Assembly (NCBI GenBank): GCA_964035575.1
Contig: OZ037853.1
Location: 714,501 to 778,500, forward strand
Source of the DNA: Rhynchopus sp. YZ270_cl-10
Lineage: Eukaryota > Euglenozoa > Diplonemea > Diplonemida > Diplonemidae
Direction of reading: 5' to 3'
Length of the DNA: 64,000 nt
A program made the position numbers and the translations under genes. Each line of letters opens with the position of its first letter. The first letter of the stretch is position 1. Below, one piece after another: positions 1-8,285 of the stretch. The notes below the pieces were generated by a model. It searched no databases. It was not told the DNA's origin and was given only the letters and a program-made list of their open reading frames with translations.

Positions 1-1128
1 TGGCGATTGCCTACTGGCTGGGAGGCCTACGGTGGAGCAACGAGGCTGGACGCGAAGTCTCGCACATGGAACTCCTCATTGACTTCGAGGTCTCCACGGG
101 GATGGACATCCGCCCCGGAGATAAGACTGGAAAAAAGCCGCCAAAAGTGAAGCAACCGGGGAACGGGGCTGGGGGCGTGGTCAATGGTGGTGGGGGTGGC
201 GACGGGGAAATGGATGACGGGGGTGGGGAGGGTGGCAGCGACGACGGCGACGGCGACGACGTGATGCCAGAAGCTCTTCCCCACAACGAAATGGCGAAAG
301 CGACCACTTTTGGTCACATGCTGTCTACTCTCCGAACCCATGCTGCAACGCCACTGCATCCGGGTAAGCCGAAGATAGCTATGACACTGACGTCGTTCGG
401 GGCACACGGTCTCGCCGGTATCGACTGCCGTCCTGTTTTTGCCGGCGGTGAAGAGACCATACGTGTTCTACGTGCACTTTTCGACGCTGGCACGGCGTAC
501 CGACAGCAGCGCAAGACGGAAGGCATGACGGAGGGGGAGATTAGGGGCAACGGTAGAGCGAGGGGTACGTGGATGGGGGAGTACGCTGCTGAGACGGCAT
601 ACCCCCCCGCAGACGAGAGGGGAAGGAGGGCGCTGCGCTTTTTCGAGCAGGCAGAAGAGGAGAACGTGCCCATACGTTACAGGCACAATGAGCACGTGAA
701 ACCAGGAGACGCGCCTGTGAAGGCACCTGCAGGAGCGATCTCGATTGGGCCATTTGCGATCTGTGTGCAGCACCGGAAGGCCCGATGTGACGCCTGTGCG
801 AAGGACCAGATGGCAGACCTGAGGCACTGCTGCTATGCGCACCACTCCGACGGCGATGGGCTGGCCATTCGACACGAGGCGTGCACACGACACAGACTCT
901 CGAGATGCGGAAATTGCGTGCGGGACAAGACAACCCTGGACCACTGCTGCCGCCGCCACCACGACACTGCGGGGGGGCGACAGACGACGTTGGGAGGCCT
1001 CTTCAGCAAGAAGAAGCAGAAGGATGGACACAGCAGGGGCGGTGATGGACTTATGTAACATCACCTCCACGATGTATTGTATCACCTATCTCGGATAGGG
1101 GTGCATGCATCGAAAACGGACCCCTAAC
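1..1128 (+). mobile_element. LINE copy 0: 3' end of a UBL-LRR-targeting non-LTR retrotransposon
   Basis: The window opens inside ORF2 of a LINE. The segment matches the end of copy 2 (18847-19973) almost base for base over 1.1 kb; the only difference I see is one extra A next to the 3' junction, so one of the two is very young or the tract has been homogenised. It ends with a short 3' UTR holding a hairpin (cctatc/gatagg, 1085-1099) and has no poly(A) tail. The host LRR gene resumes at 1129 with gttgacgaaggtgaagaa, the same junction as in the other two copies. The 5' part lies outside the window. Confidence 0.9.
3..1058 (+). CDS. LINE ORF2 C-terminal part (partial at the window start)
   Basis: Open frame entering from the left edge and ending at TAA 1056-1058; about 351 residues are visible. 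It holds the ORF2 tail: an acidic Gly/Asp linker, then a Cys/His-rich region with two related blocks (CVQHRKARCDAC...HCCYAHH and CTRHRLSRCGNC...HCCRRHH), which look like paired zinc-binding modules. A final basic stretch contains the PCNA-binding type motif QTTLGGLF (981-1004). The Cys/His pairs suggest nucleic-acid binding during target-primed reverse transcription; this is inferred. Endonuclease and reverse transcriptase lie upstream of the window. Confidence 0.85.
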   Translation, partial: AIAYWLGGLRWSNEAGREVSHMELLIDFEVSTGMDIRPGDKTGKKPPKVKQPGNGAGGVVNGGGGGDGEMDDGGGEGGSDDGDGDDVMPEALPHNEMAKATTFGHMLSTLRTHAATPLHPGKPKIAMTLTSFGAHGLAGIDCRPVFAGGEETIRVLRALFDAGTAYRQQRKTEGMTEGEIRGNGRARGTWMGEYAAETAYPPADERGRRALRFFEQAEEENVPIRYRHNEHVKPGDAPVKAPAGAISIGPFAICVQHRKARCDACAKDQMADLRHCCYAHHSDGDGLAIRHEACTRHRLSRCGNCVRDKTTLDHCCRRHHDTAGGRQTTLGGLFSKKKQKDGHSRGGDGLM

Positions 1129-2374
1129 GTTGACGAAGGTGAAGAAATACGAGGCCAGAGCAGCACTTCATGCGTTGGGTGAGACTGACATCACGGCTGA
1201 GAGGCTGAAGAGTCCCGACGGCGGACCGCCCCCCATAGCACATTTTTGCGGTGCACGGGCGTACGGGATTAGTATCTTTTTTTCGAGAGAACCCAAGAGC
1301 GGCCAGGTCCTGGACAAGTACGTTGTGCTTTTAGACCTACAAACTGTCTGGGGTGGTGGGACCTCGGGGCGAAGGGTGCTTCCCGGGACCCCAATATCCT
1401 ACCACAAGGAGCTCGAGTCGTGCATGGAATGCAGGGTACTCTGAGCCGATCACTTCCACAACTCCCAGATCCCAAGACCTCCACGGGGGGCAGGCCTCCA
1501 CGGCAACCCGCGACCGCCGACACCTTAGCTCCGTACTGCCTCTGTCTGTAACCTGCCGGTCCCCCACCTACCTACGCTTTTTGTGGTGTCTTTTTACGAC
1601 GGTGGACCAAGGGGCTTTGCAGTGCAGTCAACGCCGACGGAGCGAGACTCGATTGTGACCGGGTGAAAAGGGAACCTTAGCCAGCGCTAACCAGCGGCAG
1701 TTTTGACTCAGGGAGGAGTTTCTCACCGCAGACTGGCGACACACCCCCACTTTTTCGGGGTGGCTGCATTCCTCTTCGGAACGGGGTGTTCCATCCTATT
1801 TTTAAAAACGTTTATGGCTGAGAGGCTGAAGAGTGTGAGGGATCCTGAGGTGGCGTGTTTGCTTCTGCAGGCGGAGGTTGCGACGGTGATTCCTGCTCAC
1901 TTCTTGCGGAACACATCGTTGACGAGTCTTGATCTGAGTGCCGAGTCTGTTGTGACTCAAATTGGGTCCAACTTTCTTATGAACTGCACTTCATTGACAA
2001 GCATCGACCTGTCTGGGTTGATCCATGTCACACACATTGAGCACAACTTCCTTCATGGATGCAGTTCTTTGTGTACATTGGACTTGACACCATTCAGCAG
2101 TGTTACACAAATTGACAACTGCTTCCTTTATGGATGCAGTTCTTTGCGCACACTGGACTTATCACCACTCAGCAGTGTCACAGAGATTAACGCCTTCTGC
2201 TTTCTTCGTCAATGCACTTCGTTGGAGAGCATCTACCTCACCGGCTGCAGCGATGTTGTGTCAAGCACAGTGAGGGAAGGTGAGTGGGGGGAGTTTGTGG
2301 TTGAATCCCGTCCGAAACACAGCAGAGACGAACCACTTGAGGAATCCCGCAAGCGACTGAAACACGCAGAGTGA
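1129..2374 (+). pseudogene. UBL-LRR gene 1, LRR half, cut off by LINE copy 0 and broken by a 602-bp insertion
   Basis: The LRR part of a family member starts right after the LINE (TKVKKYEARAALHALGETDITAERLKS), is interrupted at 1214-1815, and resumes with AERLKSVRDPEVACLLLQAEVATVIP. Five BspA-type LRR units follow (SLTSLDLS, SLTSIDLS, SLCTLDLT, SLRTLDLS, SLESIYLT), then the family tail ending KRLKHAE at 2374. The UBL half is not in the window. With the LINE 5' and the insert inside, it cannot give a normal product. An ATG in the LINE 3' UTR at 1105 is out of frame with the LRR. An in-frame ATG at 1814 could at most start the part after the insert. Confidence 0.8.
1214..1815. mobile_element. 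602-bp insertion flanked by a 19-bp direct repeat, family unknown
   Basis: The host sequence ggctgagaggctgaagagt occurs at 1195-1213 and again at 1816-1834. In uninterrupted paralogues it occurs once, so this is a 19-bp target-site duplication around a 602-bp insert. The length equals that of the LINE target duplication, which points to insertion by target-primed reverse transcription, perhaps by the same machinery. The insert is moderately GC-rich, has no poly(A) end and shares no obvious sequence with the LINE. I see no convincing protein; the LRR frame runs on to a stop at 1442-1444. It may be a non-autonomous SINE-like element. Orientation is unknown. Confidence 0.75.
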
Positions 2375-3186
2375 CGCCGCCAGCTGCGCACTGCGACCTC
2401 GAAGCTGCACGACGCACACCCTCACAGGCCACTCCTCCCGCAAAGCACTGCAGGCAACAGAGCTGGAAACGCTGCTGCAATGTTCAAACTTTTCATGAAG
2501 CCCCTTTTCAAAAAAGCAGTGTCAGGTCTCCTGTCTATAACTCACTGTATACCATGCCTTGGTGTCTAAGGTGGGTCAGTTTTTTGTTTGAAACCTTCTT
2601 TCTCCCCCTGCATGTGTCATGTGTTTCTGCCTTGCGTCCCCCTCAACGTACACCCTCAACCCGCTTTAGCGGAGCAGCTTTGCTGCGAGTTGTGAGATAC
2701 ATGATAGAGACCTCGTATTCTTTGTTGTGACGTGGCACACATGCTGTCTATTTGGCAGAATGTTATTTAGTTGTCCTCAGGTTTTGACCTGGTTGGCGGG
2801 GGTCCGTTTTTGTTTTCAGCCTCAACCTGTACCATAGCACCACTATCTTCATCAGGTATTTTGTTGGATTTTGTTTTGGGTTGTTTCGTCCTCCACATTC
2901 GCCCCTCATCGTAGCACCTCTTTTCGAGATAAAAAGTATCCCCCCTTCCCTCTCTGTGTATCATTGTGCATTGCTGTTCACCCCCTTGCGGGGCTTTTGG
3001 AGGTATTCTCTAGCTGTCTCAGATCTCGCAGATCACCTCCACCCTCTACCCTCCACTCCTCCACTTCTCCCAGCTGCACACCCTGCTGATATTATTGGTT
3101 CGATTCCTGTGGGTGCGCAGGGAATGTGGCTATTTTTTTTGTGAAACCTTTGTTGTATGAGTGTAGACACCCGAGGATGAGCTCCA
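2375..3186. other. Spacer: family 3' flank type B and shared 5' flank
   Basis: Begins with about 110 bp found after every UBL-LRR gene here (starting tgacgccgccagctgcgcac). It then switches to the type B flank, with motifs ttcaaacttttcatgaagcc and gcagtgtcaggtctcctgtc. The stretch from about 2480 to 3780 is nearly identical to 49590-50760, so a block of more than 1 kb has been duplicated. No gene is supported; short open frames here are not conserved as proteins. Confidence 0.7.
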
Positions 3187-3600
3187 CTTTTTGGACCTGA
3201 CACCACTCAGAAGAGTTACACGAGTTGGGCACAGCTTTCTTGATGGATTCAGTTCTTTGTGTACATTGGACTTGACGCCACTGCGTCATGTCACAAAAAT
3301 CAAGAGCGGCTTCCTTGGTGGATGCAGCTCTTTGCGTGCACTGGATTTAACACCACTCAGCGGTGTTACACATGTTGACAACAGCTTCCTTTTTGGGTGC
3401 AGTTCTTTGTGTACACTGGACTTGACACCACTGGGCAGAGTCACAAATATGAAGAGCAGCTTCCTTGCGATTTGCAGTTCTCTGCGCACACTGGACTTAA
3501 CACCACTCAGCAGTGTCACTGAAATTGATGACTGCTTCCTTTTTGGATGCACTGCTCTGCACTGGACTTGTCACTTCAGTGTTTTCAGTGCACCCCCCAT
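3187..3600 (+). pseudogene. LRR relic without UBL domain or start
   Basis: Four to five LRR units (RRVTRVGHSFLDGFSSLCTLDLTPLRHVTKI...) without the N-terminal UBL or the family C-terminus. It sits in the 5' flank of the gene that starts at 3711. A second copy at 50308-50580 has two fewer LRR units but otherwise matches closely. Either this is a relic of an older gene or an LRR block carried along with the duplicated flank. It has no plausible start codon of its own. Confidence 0.7.
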
Positions 3601-3710
3601 TTCCCAAAACCCTGAATCCAAAATGACCCTGGTCGAGGCTTTTAAAAAAGTCCTGTTTATTTCCCCCACACTTCTTCACCTTCTCCACATCACCATCACC
3701 CTCCGTTACC

Positions 3711-6700
3711 ATGATACAGAGCGACACAACAATGGATTCGACTATCAAGGGGTGGAACGGAGTGAAGGATACGGTGGAGCTGGGTGAGGATGACACACCT
3801 GCGGTGATGCGTCGGAAGGTGGCGTCTGCAGTGGGGTTGCCTGAAGACGGCTTTGCGATGAGTTTCGGTGGGGAGGCGATGGACGAAGGATACGACATGA
3901 CGCAGCTGAGTGCTGGAGACACGGTTGTGTTGACGAAGGTGAAGAAGAGGGTGAGAGACGACGCGCCTCCACGGGGTACCCTCGGGAGACGCCCCCCTCC
4001 TCTATGGGGGGAGGCGTCTGCTAAAGCGCGGGGAAGAAGGACGGCGGCGGGGGGCAGCCTCGACGCGATGTGCGGAGGGGCAGGTGGCCAAGGGGGGGAA
4101 AAGGGGGTGCTGCAGAAATACCTGAGGGGCTTCGACATGCGGGTAAAGGACGCAGGGGGGAACGGAGACTGCCAATTTAAGGCGGTCTCGATGGCTGTGC
4201 ACGGAGACGCCACGGCGCACGGGGGGCTGAGGGAGATGGCGGTGGGGGTGTTGGAACGGGAAGCGGAGAATTGGGGTGAGCACGTTGACGGAGGACCGTC
4301 CGCCTACCGGAGGTACTGCTCGGCGATGGCGAAGCAGGGGTCCTGGGGGGACCACCTGACCCTGAAGGCGTTGGCGGAGGTGCTGATGCGGGAGGTGTAT
4401 GCCTTCTCGGTGAAGGATGGGGAGGTGCGTGTGCTGAAGGTGCACCCGAAGGAGAAGGGCAGCGGTGCAGCGGTGACGGTGGCGTACGTGGACGCATGCC
4501 ACTACCTGTGCGTCCTCCCCACGAGCACGGGGGAAGAAGCCGCCGAAGACCGGGCCCGCAAGGCGATGGTGGGGGGTGCGTTGGAGGTGACGGAGAAGCC
4601 GTACACCGTGCCGCAACCGCGAAACGATGCGAAGGCGGGGACGGAGGGGGGCTTCACCCAGGGGGGAGGGAAAAAGAAGACGACGGCAGCGCTGACATTG
4701 CTGCAATCGGAGTGGGTGGGATCGACGCTTGTGCCGTGGGGGGAGGTGGTGGATAAGTCGGAGGGGGTCTGTCTTGTGCCGCAGGGTAGAGAGGTAGAGG
4801 CAGAGGGGAAGATCGCGCGCACGCCGGGCGTGACGTGGGTGGGTTTCGGGTCCTTCCCGAAGTCTGGTGGGGAGAAGATGCAGTGCCCCATGGGTAAGCA
4901 GGGGAATGGGGGGAAGGTGAACGGGGCGGCGAGCACGGCCGTGTACGTGGTGGGGAGGCTGAGGCCGGGGAGAGGAAACGGGGGGAAGAAGGCGTCGGCG
5001 GCCGTCCAACTGGTGACGGTGTTTGTGACGATGAGGCCGACAGCAGGACAAGCGCAGGACCTGGTGTCAGCGGGGAAGAAGATGCGTGCGGAGGTGGGGT
5101 GCAACCTCAACCGCCCACCATTGTGGCAGGAGGGTAAGCTGATCTCCTCGGTGGCCGACGTAAGGGAGGACGTAGCAGAGCGCTGCCTGAAGCAGAGTGG
5201 GAAGGGGGGTGTCTTCTTCCGGATGAGACGCGAGCAGTCGGAGCATCTGCCTGTCGTGTGGTTGGTGGACGGGGTGGGGCTAGAAGAGGCCCAGGGGCTG
5301 GCGACCCGGATGGGGGGATGGGGAGTGGCGGCGAGGTACGAGTCCCTGGGGATACGGGTGAAGAAGGAGGATCAGGAGCGTGCAAATGCGGCACTCATGC
5401 AGGAGGGAAAGGCGCCCGAAGGTCGATACGTGGTGTCCGGTTTCCCGTCGGGTACGTCCGGTGAAGCGGTGATGGAGTCGCTGGCAGGCGCAGGGTGGAC
5501 GGTGACGCCGCTGCGGAGGCTGGAGGGATGTCGTTGGGTGGTGGGAGCGAAGCTGGATCCGCCGACGTGGGCCATGGACATGGAGGGGAACGGGAAGGGG
5601 CTGCTGATCCGCAAGGATGGGCATAAGGAGGGCGGGGGTAGGGCAACGGCTCCGGGTCCGGGGGCGAAACAGAAGGCCAAGGTACATACCGCACATGCGT
5701 CTGGTCCGACATTTGGTGCCCGGACGGCGCCGGCGGCGACAGCGCAGCACAACCGTGGCACTGGGCCCGACTACGGTTGGGTGTCCTGGGCTGCGCACGC
5801 ACGCCAAGCAGCAACAGCGCCAGCTGCAGCGAAGCCACCCACTACCACATCAAGGACACCTCCACCAACAACAACAACAACAACGAAGCAACGGACGCCG
5901 AAGGGTCAACCCCCAATGACGTCGCCCGCCCCATCACCTGAGGACGCAGGCGAGAAGTGGGCGGAGTTGGAGCGCCGGATGGAGGAGAGGTTGGACCGCC
6001 TGGTGGGCGAGCGCCTCCAGACCCTGCTGCAGGAGACGGTGGCGTCGCTGACGGCCCAGTTGCGGGAAGAACGGGTGGAGCAACGGAAGGAGCAGCAGGT
6101 GTGGATGGCGGCCATGCTGGAGCAAGTGGGCAAGCTCTGTTCCATGCCGAAGGAGGCCACGGCTGCTGCGAGAGAGGACGCCGCTGCTGCTGCTGCAGCC
6201 CTGAGGCAGGAGGAGGAGGAGGCGAAGGCCGCCGCCGCTGCAGCCCTGAGGCAGCGTGAGGAGGAGGCGAAGGCCGCTGCTGCTGCAGTCCTCAAGCAGG
6301 GTGAGGAAGAGGTGAAGGCCGCCGCTGCTGCAGCCCTGAGGCAGCGTGAGGAGGAGGCGAAGGCCGCCGCTGCTGCAGCCCTCAAGCAGCGCGAGGAGGA
6401 GGTGAAGGCCGCTGCTGCTGCAGCCCTGAGGCAGCGTGAGGAGGAGGTGAAGGCCGCCGCTGCTGCAGCCCTCAAGCAGCGCGAGGAGGAGGTGAAGGCC
6501 GCTGCTGCTGCAGCCCTGAGGCAGCGTGAGGAGGAGGTGAAGGCCGCCGCTGCTGCAGCCCTGAGGCAGCGTGAGGAGGAGGCGAAGGCCGCCGCTGCTG
6601 CAGCCCTCAAGCAGCGCGAGGAGGAGGTGAAGGCCGCTGCTGCTGCAGCCCTGAGGCAGGAGGAGGAGGTGAAGGCCGCTGCTGCTGCAGCCCTGAGGCA

Positions 6701-8009
6701 GCGTGAGGAGGAGGTGAAGGCCGCCGCTGCTGCAGTCCTCAAGCAGCGTGAGGAGGAGGTGAAGGCCGCTGCTGCTGCAGCCCTGAGGCAGGAGGAGGAG
6801 GTCGCCGCTGCTGCAGCCCTCAAGCAGCGCGAGGAGGAGGTGAAGGCCGCTGCTGCTGCAGCCCTGAGGCAGCGTGAGGAGGAGGAGAAGGCCGCCGCTG
6901 CTGCAGTCCTCAAGCAGCGTGAGGAAGCCGACGCTGCTGCTGCAATCCTCTGGCAGCAGGAGGAGGAAGCCGCCGCCGCCGCTGCTGCAGTTGCTGCTGA
7001 GAACGCCAGGCAGCGCGAGGGGGAGGCTGCTGCTACTACGGCCCCGACTGTCGCAGTGCCCACTGCAGCGCCCACAACACCCGAGATGCAGATGGCGGAT
7101 GAATTGTTGGACACACTCCCAGACGGGAATGCCGAGGACGTGATGTCACCGGAGCCCGCAACGATGGCAGGTAAGCGGATACGTGCGGGAAATGGGTCCA
7201 GTGAGGTTGAGGAGCTGAGCCCGCGCCGCAGGAGGAGGAGGGCTGACACCATCCGTGGAAAGCCGGGGGTAGTCGTAGAAGTCGCCGAAGCACGGAACCG
7301 GTCGCGGTCAGCACCGCCCAGGGACACATCGCCGACTGCGGACGTTGCTGGCGCCGGTGATGTGGAGGTAGTGGTGGCGTCCCCGAAGAAGAAGAAGAAA
7401 CGCAGGAACATTGTGGCCGCTGAGAAACGACGGGAGGCACTACGGGCAGCACAGGAAGAAGCGGCGGCAAAGAAGGAGAGACGTGCTGCAGCAGTGCAGG
7501 CACAACGTGAGCAGGAGCAAGGGGAGAACGCCGGCGCAGGGACCCCCACTCCCACGACACCAGACGCCGAGGCACGGATGGACGACGCCGACATGGCACT
7601 GCCGGTGCAGACATCGCCAGACTGTGCGGCTGTCGAGGAGGACGCGGAGACCTCGCCAGCTCCCAGAGTGCCGGTGGCGCCACCTGCCGTGACCCTGGCG
7701 GGCAAGCGGGAAGACCGCAGTGAGTCCGGTGAGACGGTGGCGCTGCTGAGTCCGCCGCGCAGGATGCGGACGGAAGTCCCCGCAAAAGAGCAGGCGGAGG
7801 GGAACGAGAAGAACGAGGAGTCGTACGGGAACGCAGTGCTGGAGGCTGGCGACTCCATGGAGTACTGCGAGGAGGGAGGCAACGGCGCAGCCATCCCGGT
7901 GACTGTCGTGAAGGTAGCGGGGGACGTCATCGAGATCGCGTTTCGTCCCGTCCAGGGACTAGACAACAGGTTGGTAGGCCGCAACACCCTGCGCGATGTG
8001 GGGCGGTGA
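3711..8009 (+). CDS. Host UBL domain fused in frame to LINE ORF1 (UBL-OTU-coiled coil protein)
   Basis: Reading starts in a host UBL-LRR gene: MIQSDTTMDSTIKGW...GDTVVLTKVKK, a ubiquitin-like fold of about 75 residues. It crosses the LINE 5' end at 3948 without a stop and gives 1432 residues. ORF1 proper has an OTU-type cysteine protease domain (about 145-270): GNGDCQFKAVS carries the nucleophile Cys and DACHYLCVL the likely catalytic His. A less clear region up to about residue 640 includes GWTVTPLRRLEGCRWVVGAKLDPP. Then come a Pro/Thr linker and about 17 units of 15 residues (AAAAALRQREEEVK, DNA about 6180-6950), which should form a long charged helix. Basic clusters SPRRRRRR and SPKKKKKRR may be nuclear signals. 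Internal ATG 4068 could start ORF1 without the UBL. It ends TGA-CGG. ORF1 probably binds the element's RNA; the OTU role is unknown. Confidence 0.8.
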   Translation: MIQSDTTMDSTIKGWNGVKDTVELGEDDTPAVMRRKVASAVGLPEDGFAMSFGGEAMDEGYDMTQLSAGDTVVLTKVKKRVRDDAPPRGTLGRRPPPLWGEASAKARGRRTAAGGSLDAMCGGAGGQGGEKGVLQKYLRGFDMRVKDAGGNGDCQFKAVSMAVHGDATAHGGLREMAVGVLEREAENWGEHVDGGPSAYRRYCSAMAKQGSWGDHLTLKALAEVLMREVYAFSVKDGEVRVLKVHPKEKGSGAAVTVAYVDACHYLCVLPTSTGEEAAEDRARKAMVGGALEVTEKPYTVPQPRNDAKAGTEGGFTQGGGKKKTTAALTLLQSEWVGSTLVPWGEVVDKSEGVCLVPQGREVEAEGKIARTPGVTWVGFGSFPKSGGEKMQCPMGKQGNGGKVNGAASTAVYVVGRLRPGRGNGGKKASAAVQLVTVFVTMRPTAGQAQDLVSAGKKMRAEVGCNLNRPPLWQEGKLISSVADVREDVAERCLKQSGKGGVFFRMRREQSEHLPVVWLVDGVGLEEAQGLATRMGGWGVAARYESLGIRVKKEDQERANAALMQEGKAPEGRYVVSGFPSGTSGEAVMESLAGAGWTVTPLRRLEGCRWVVGAKLDPPTWAMDMEGNGKGLLIRKDGHKEGGGRATAPGPGAKQKAKVHTAHASGPTFGARTAPAATAQHNRGTGPDYGWVSWAAHARQAATAPAAAKPPTTTSRTPPPTTTTTTKQRTPKGQPPMTSPAPSPEDAGEKWAELERRMEERLDRLVGERLQTLLQETVASLTAQLREERVEQRKEQQVWMAAMLEQVGKLCSMPKEATAAAREDAAAAAAALRQEEEEAKAAAAAALRQREEEAKAAAAAVLKQGEEEVKAAAAAALRQREEEAKAAAAAALKQREEEVKAAAAAALRQREEEVKAAAAAALKQREEEVKAAAAAALRQREEEVKAAAAAALRQREEEAKAAAAAALKQREEEVKAAAAAALRQEEEVKAAAAAALRQREEEVKAAAAAVLKQREEEVKAAAAAALRQEEEVAAAAALKQREEEVKAAAAAALRQREEEEKAAAAAVLKQREEADAAAAILWQQEEEAAAAAAAVAAENARQREGEAAATTAPTVAVPTAAPTTPEMQMADELLDTLPDGNAEDVMSPEPATMAGKRIRAGNGSSEVEELSPRRRRRRADTIRGKPGVVVEVAEARNRSRSAPPRDTSPTADVAGAGDVEVVVASPKKKKKRRNIVAAEKRREALRAAQEEAAAKKERRAAAVQAQREQEQGENAGAGTPTPTTPDAEARMDDADMALPVQTSPDCAAVEEDAETSPAPRVPVAPPAVTLAGKREDRSESGETVALLSPPRRMRTEVPAKEQAEGNEKNEESYGNAVLEAGDSMEYCEEGGNGAAIPVTVVKVAGDVIEIAFRPVQGLDNRLVGRNTLRDVGR
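3929..3947 (+). repeat. Target-site duplication, left copy, of LINE copy 1
   Basis: gttgacgaaggtgaagaag, repeated at 13086-13104 on the far side of the element. In an unoccupied paralogue the same site lies at 48735-48753, with one difference at the last base. It falls exactly between the codons for the end of the UBL domain and the start of the LRR region. Confidence 0.9.
3984..4014 (+). other. Strong hairpin near the LINE 5' end
   Basis: gacgcccccctcc (3990-4002) can pair with ggggggaggcgtc (4008-4020) around a five-base loop, with one mismatch and one G-T pair. It lies about 40 bases inside the element. Many LINEs carry a structured 5' end, in some families an HDV-like self-cleaving ribozyme. 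I cannot show a double pseudoknot here, so only the hairpin is claimed. The exact arms extend slightly past the interval given. Confidence 0.35.
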
Positions 8010-8108
8010 CGGTGTGGTGCGGTGGAAGGGTACGGCACAGGATTGGCTTCTTCGTGCGTAGTTGGAGAACGAGACGTTTTTGTGAAAACTGTCTCCCCAA
8101 CAAGGGGT
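8007..8108 (+). promoter_or_regulatory. Probable stop-codon readthrough site between LINE ORF1 and ORF2 (copy 1)
   Basis: ORF1 ends TGA followed by CGG (8007-8012). ORF2 continues in the same frame with no other stop, through 42 open codons before its first ATG at 8136. UGA-CGG is a recognised leaky context (type II, as in tobraviruses and furoviruses). Downstream, gagac (8071-8075) pairs with gtctc (8091-8095) with extra A-T pairs inside, and cccc-aacaa-gggg (8095-8107) forms a second hairpin. Copy 2 has the same stop context and the same open frame. Other routes to ORF2, such as reinitiation at 8136, remain possible. Confidence 0.6.
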
Positions 8109-8258
8109 CAGCATCGTTTGCGCTCTGCGGGCTGTATGCTGTCGGGGACAAGGGGTAAGGGTAGAACGCGAAGGGGGGTGGGGCGAGGGGTCGGACACAG
8201 GGTGCGTCGAGGGAGGCGACGAGGGGCGTTTTTGGGCAGGGGGTCACTGCTGACATGT

Positions 8259-8285
8259 GGAGACGTGGAGGAGCATCCGGGTCCG
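8259..8285 (+). other. 2A-like peptide, altered form GDVEEHPGP (copy 1)
   Basis: The coded sequence GRGSLLTCGDVEEHPGP differs from the 2A of copy 2 only by His for Asn in the NPGP core. Asn is nearly invariant in active 2A peptides, so ribosome skipping is probably weakened or lost here. The interval covers the codons GGA to CCG. Confidence 0.8.

Noticed and set aside
2371-2730. Conserved overlapping frame after each UBL-LRR gene (TPPAAHCDLEAARRTPSQ...)
   Set aside because: It recurs after every member, but the whole 110 bp is nearly identical in DNA, all frames are equally conserved, and it starts with GTG. Treated as a shared 3' flank. A functional stop readthrough (TGA-CGC) there cannot be excluded but lacks support.
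7036-7785. Other minus-strand open frames in the LINEs (for example 249 and 311 residues)
   Set aside because: Overlap intact sense domains with catalytic motifs; no independent features.
3711-8009. UBL domain as an original part of the LINE
   Set aside because: The UBL is shared with eight LINE-free genes and the left target duplication lies between it and the element.
8007-8009. TGA as a sense codon in this organism
   Set aside because: RFC2 and other genes use TGG at conserved Trp positions and no TGA occurs inside them; readthrough explains the LINE junction better.
5906-8038. 710-residue minus-strand frame opposite LINE ORF1
   Set aside because: Shadow of the GC-rich alanine/glutamate repeat; low-complexity Ala/Ser product and no start context.
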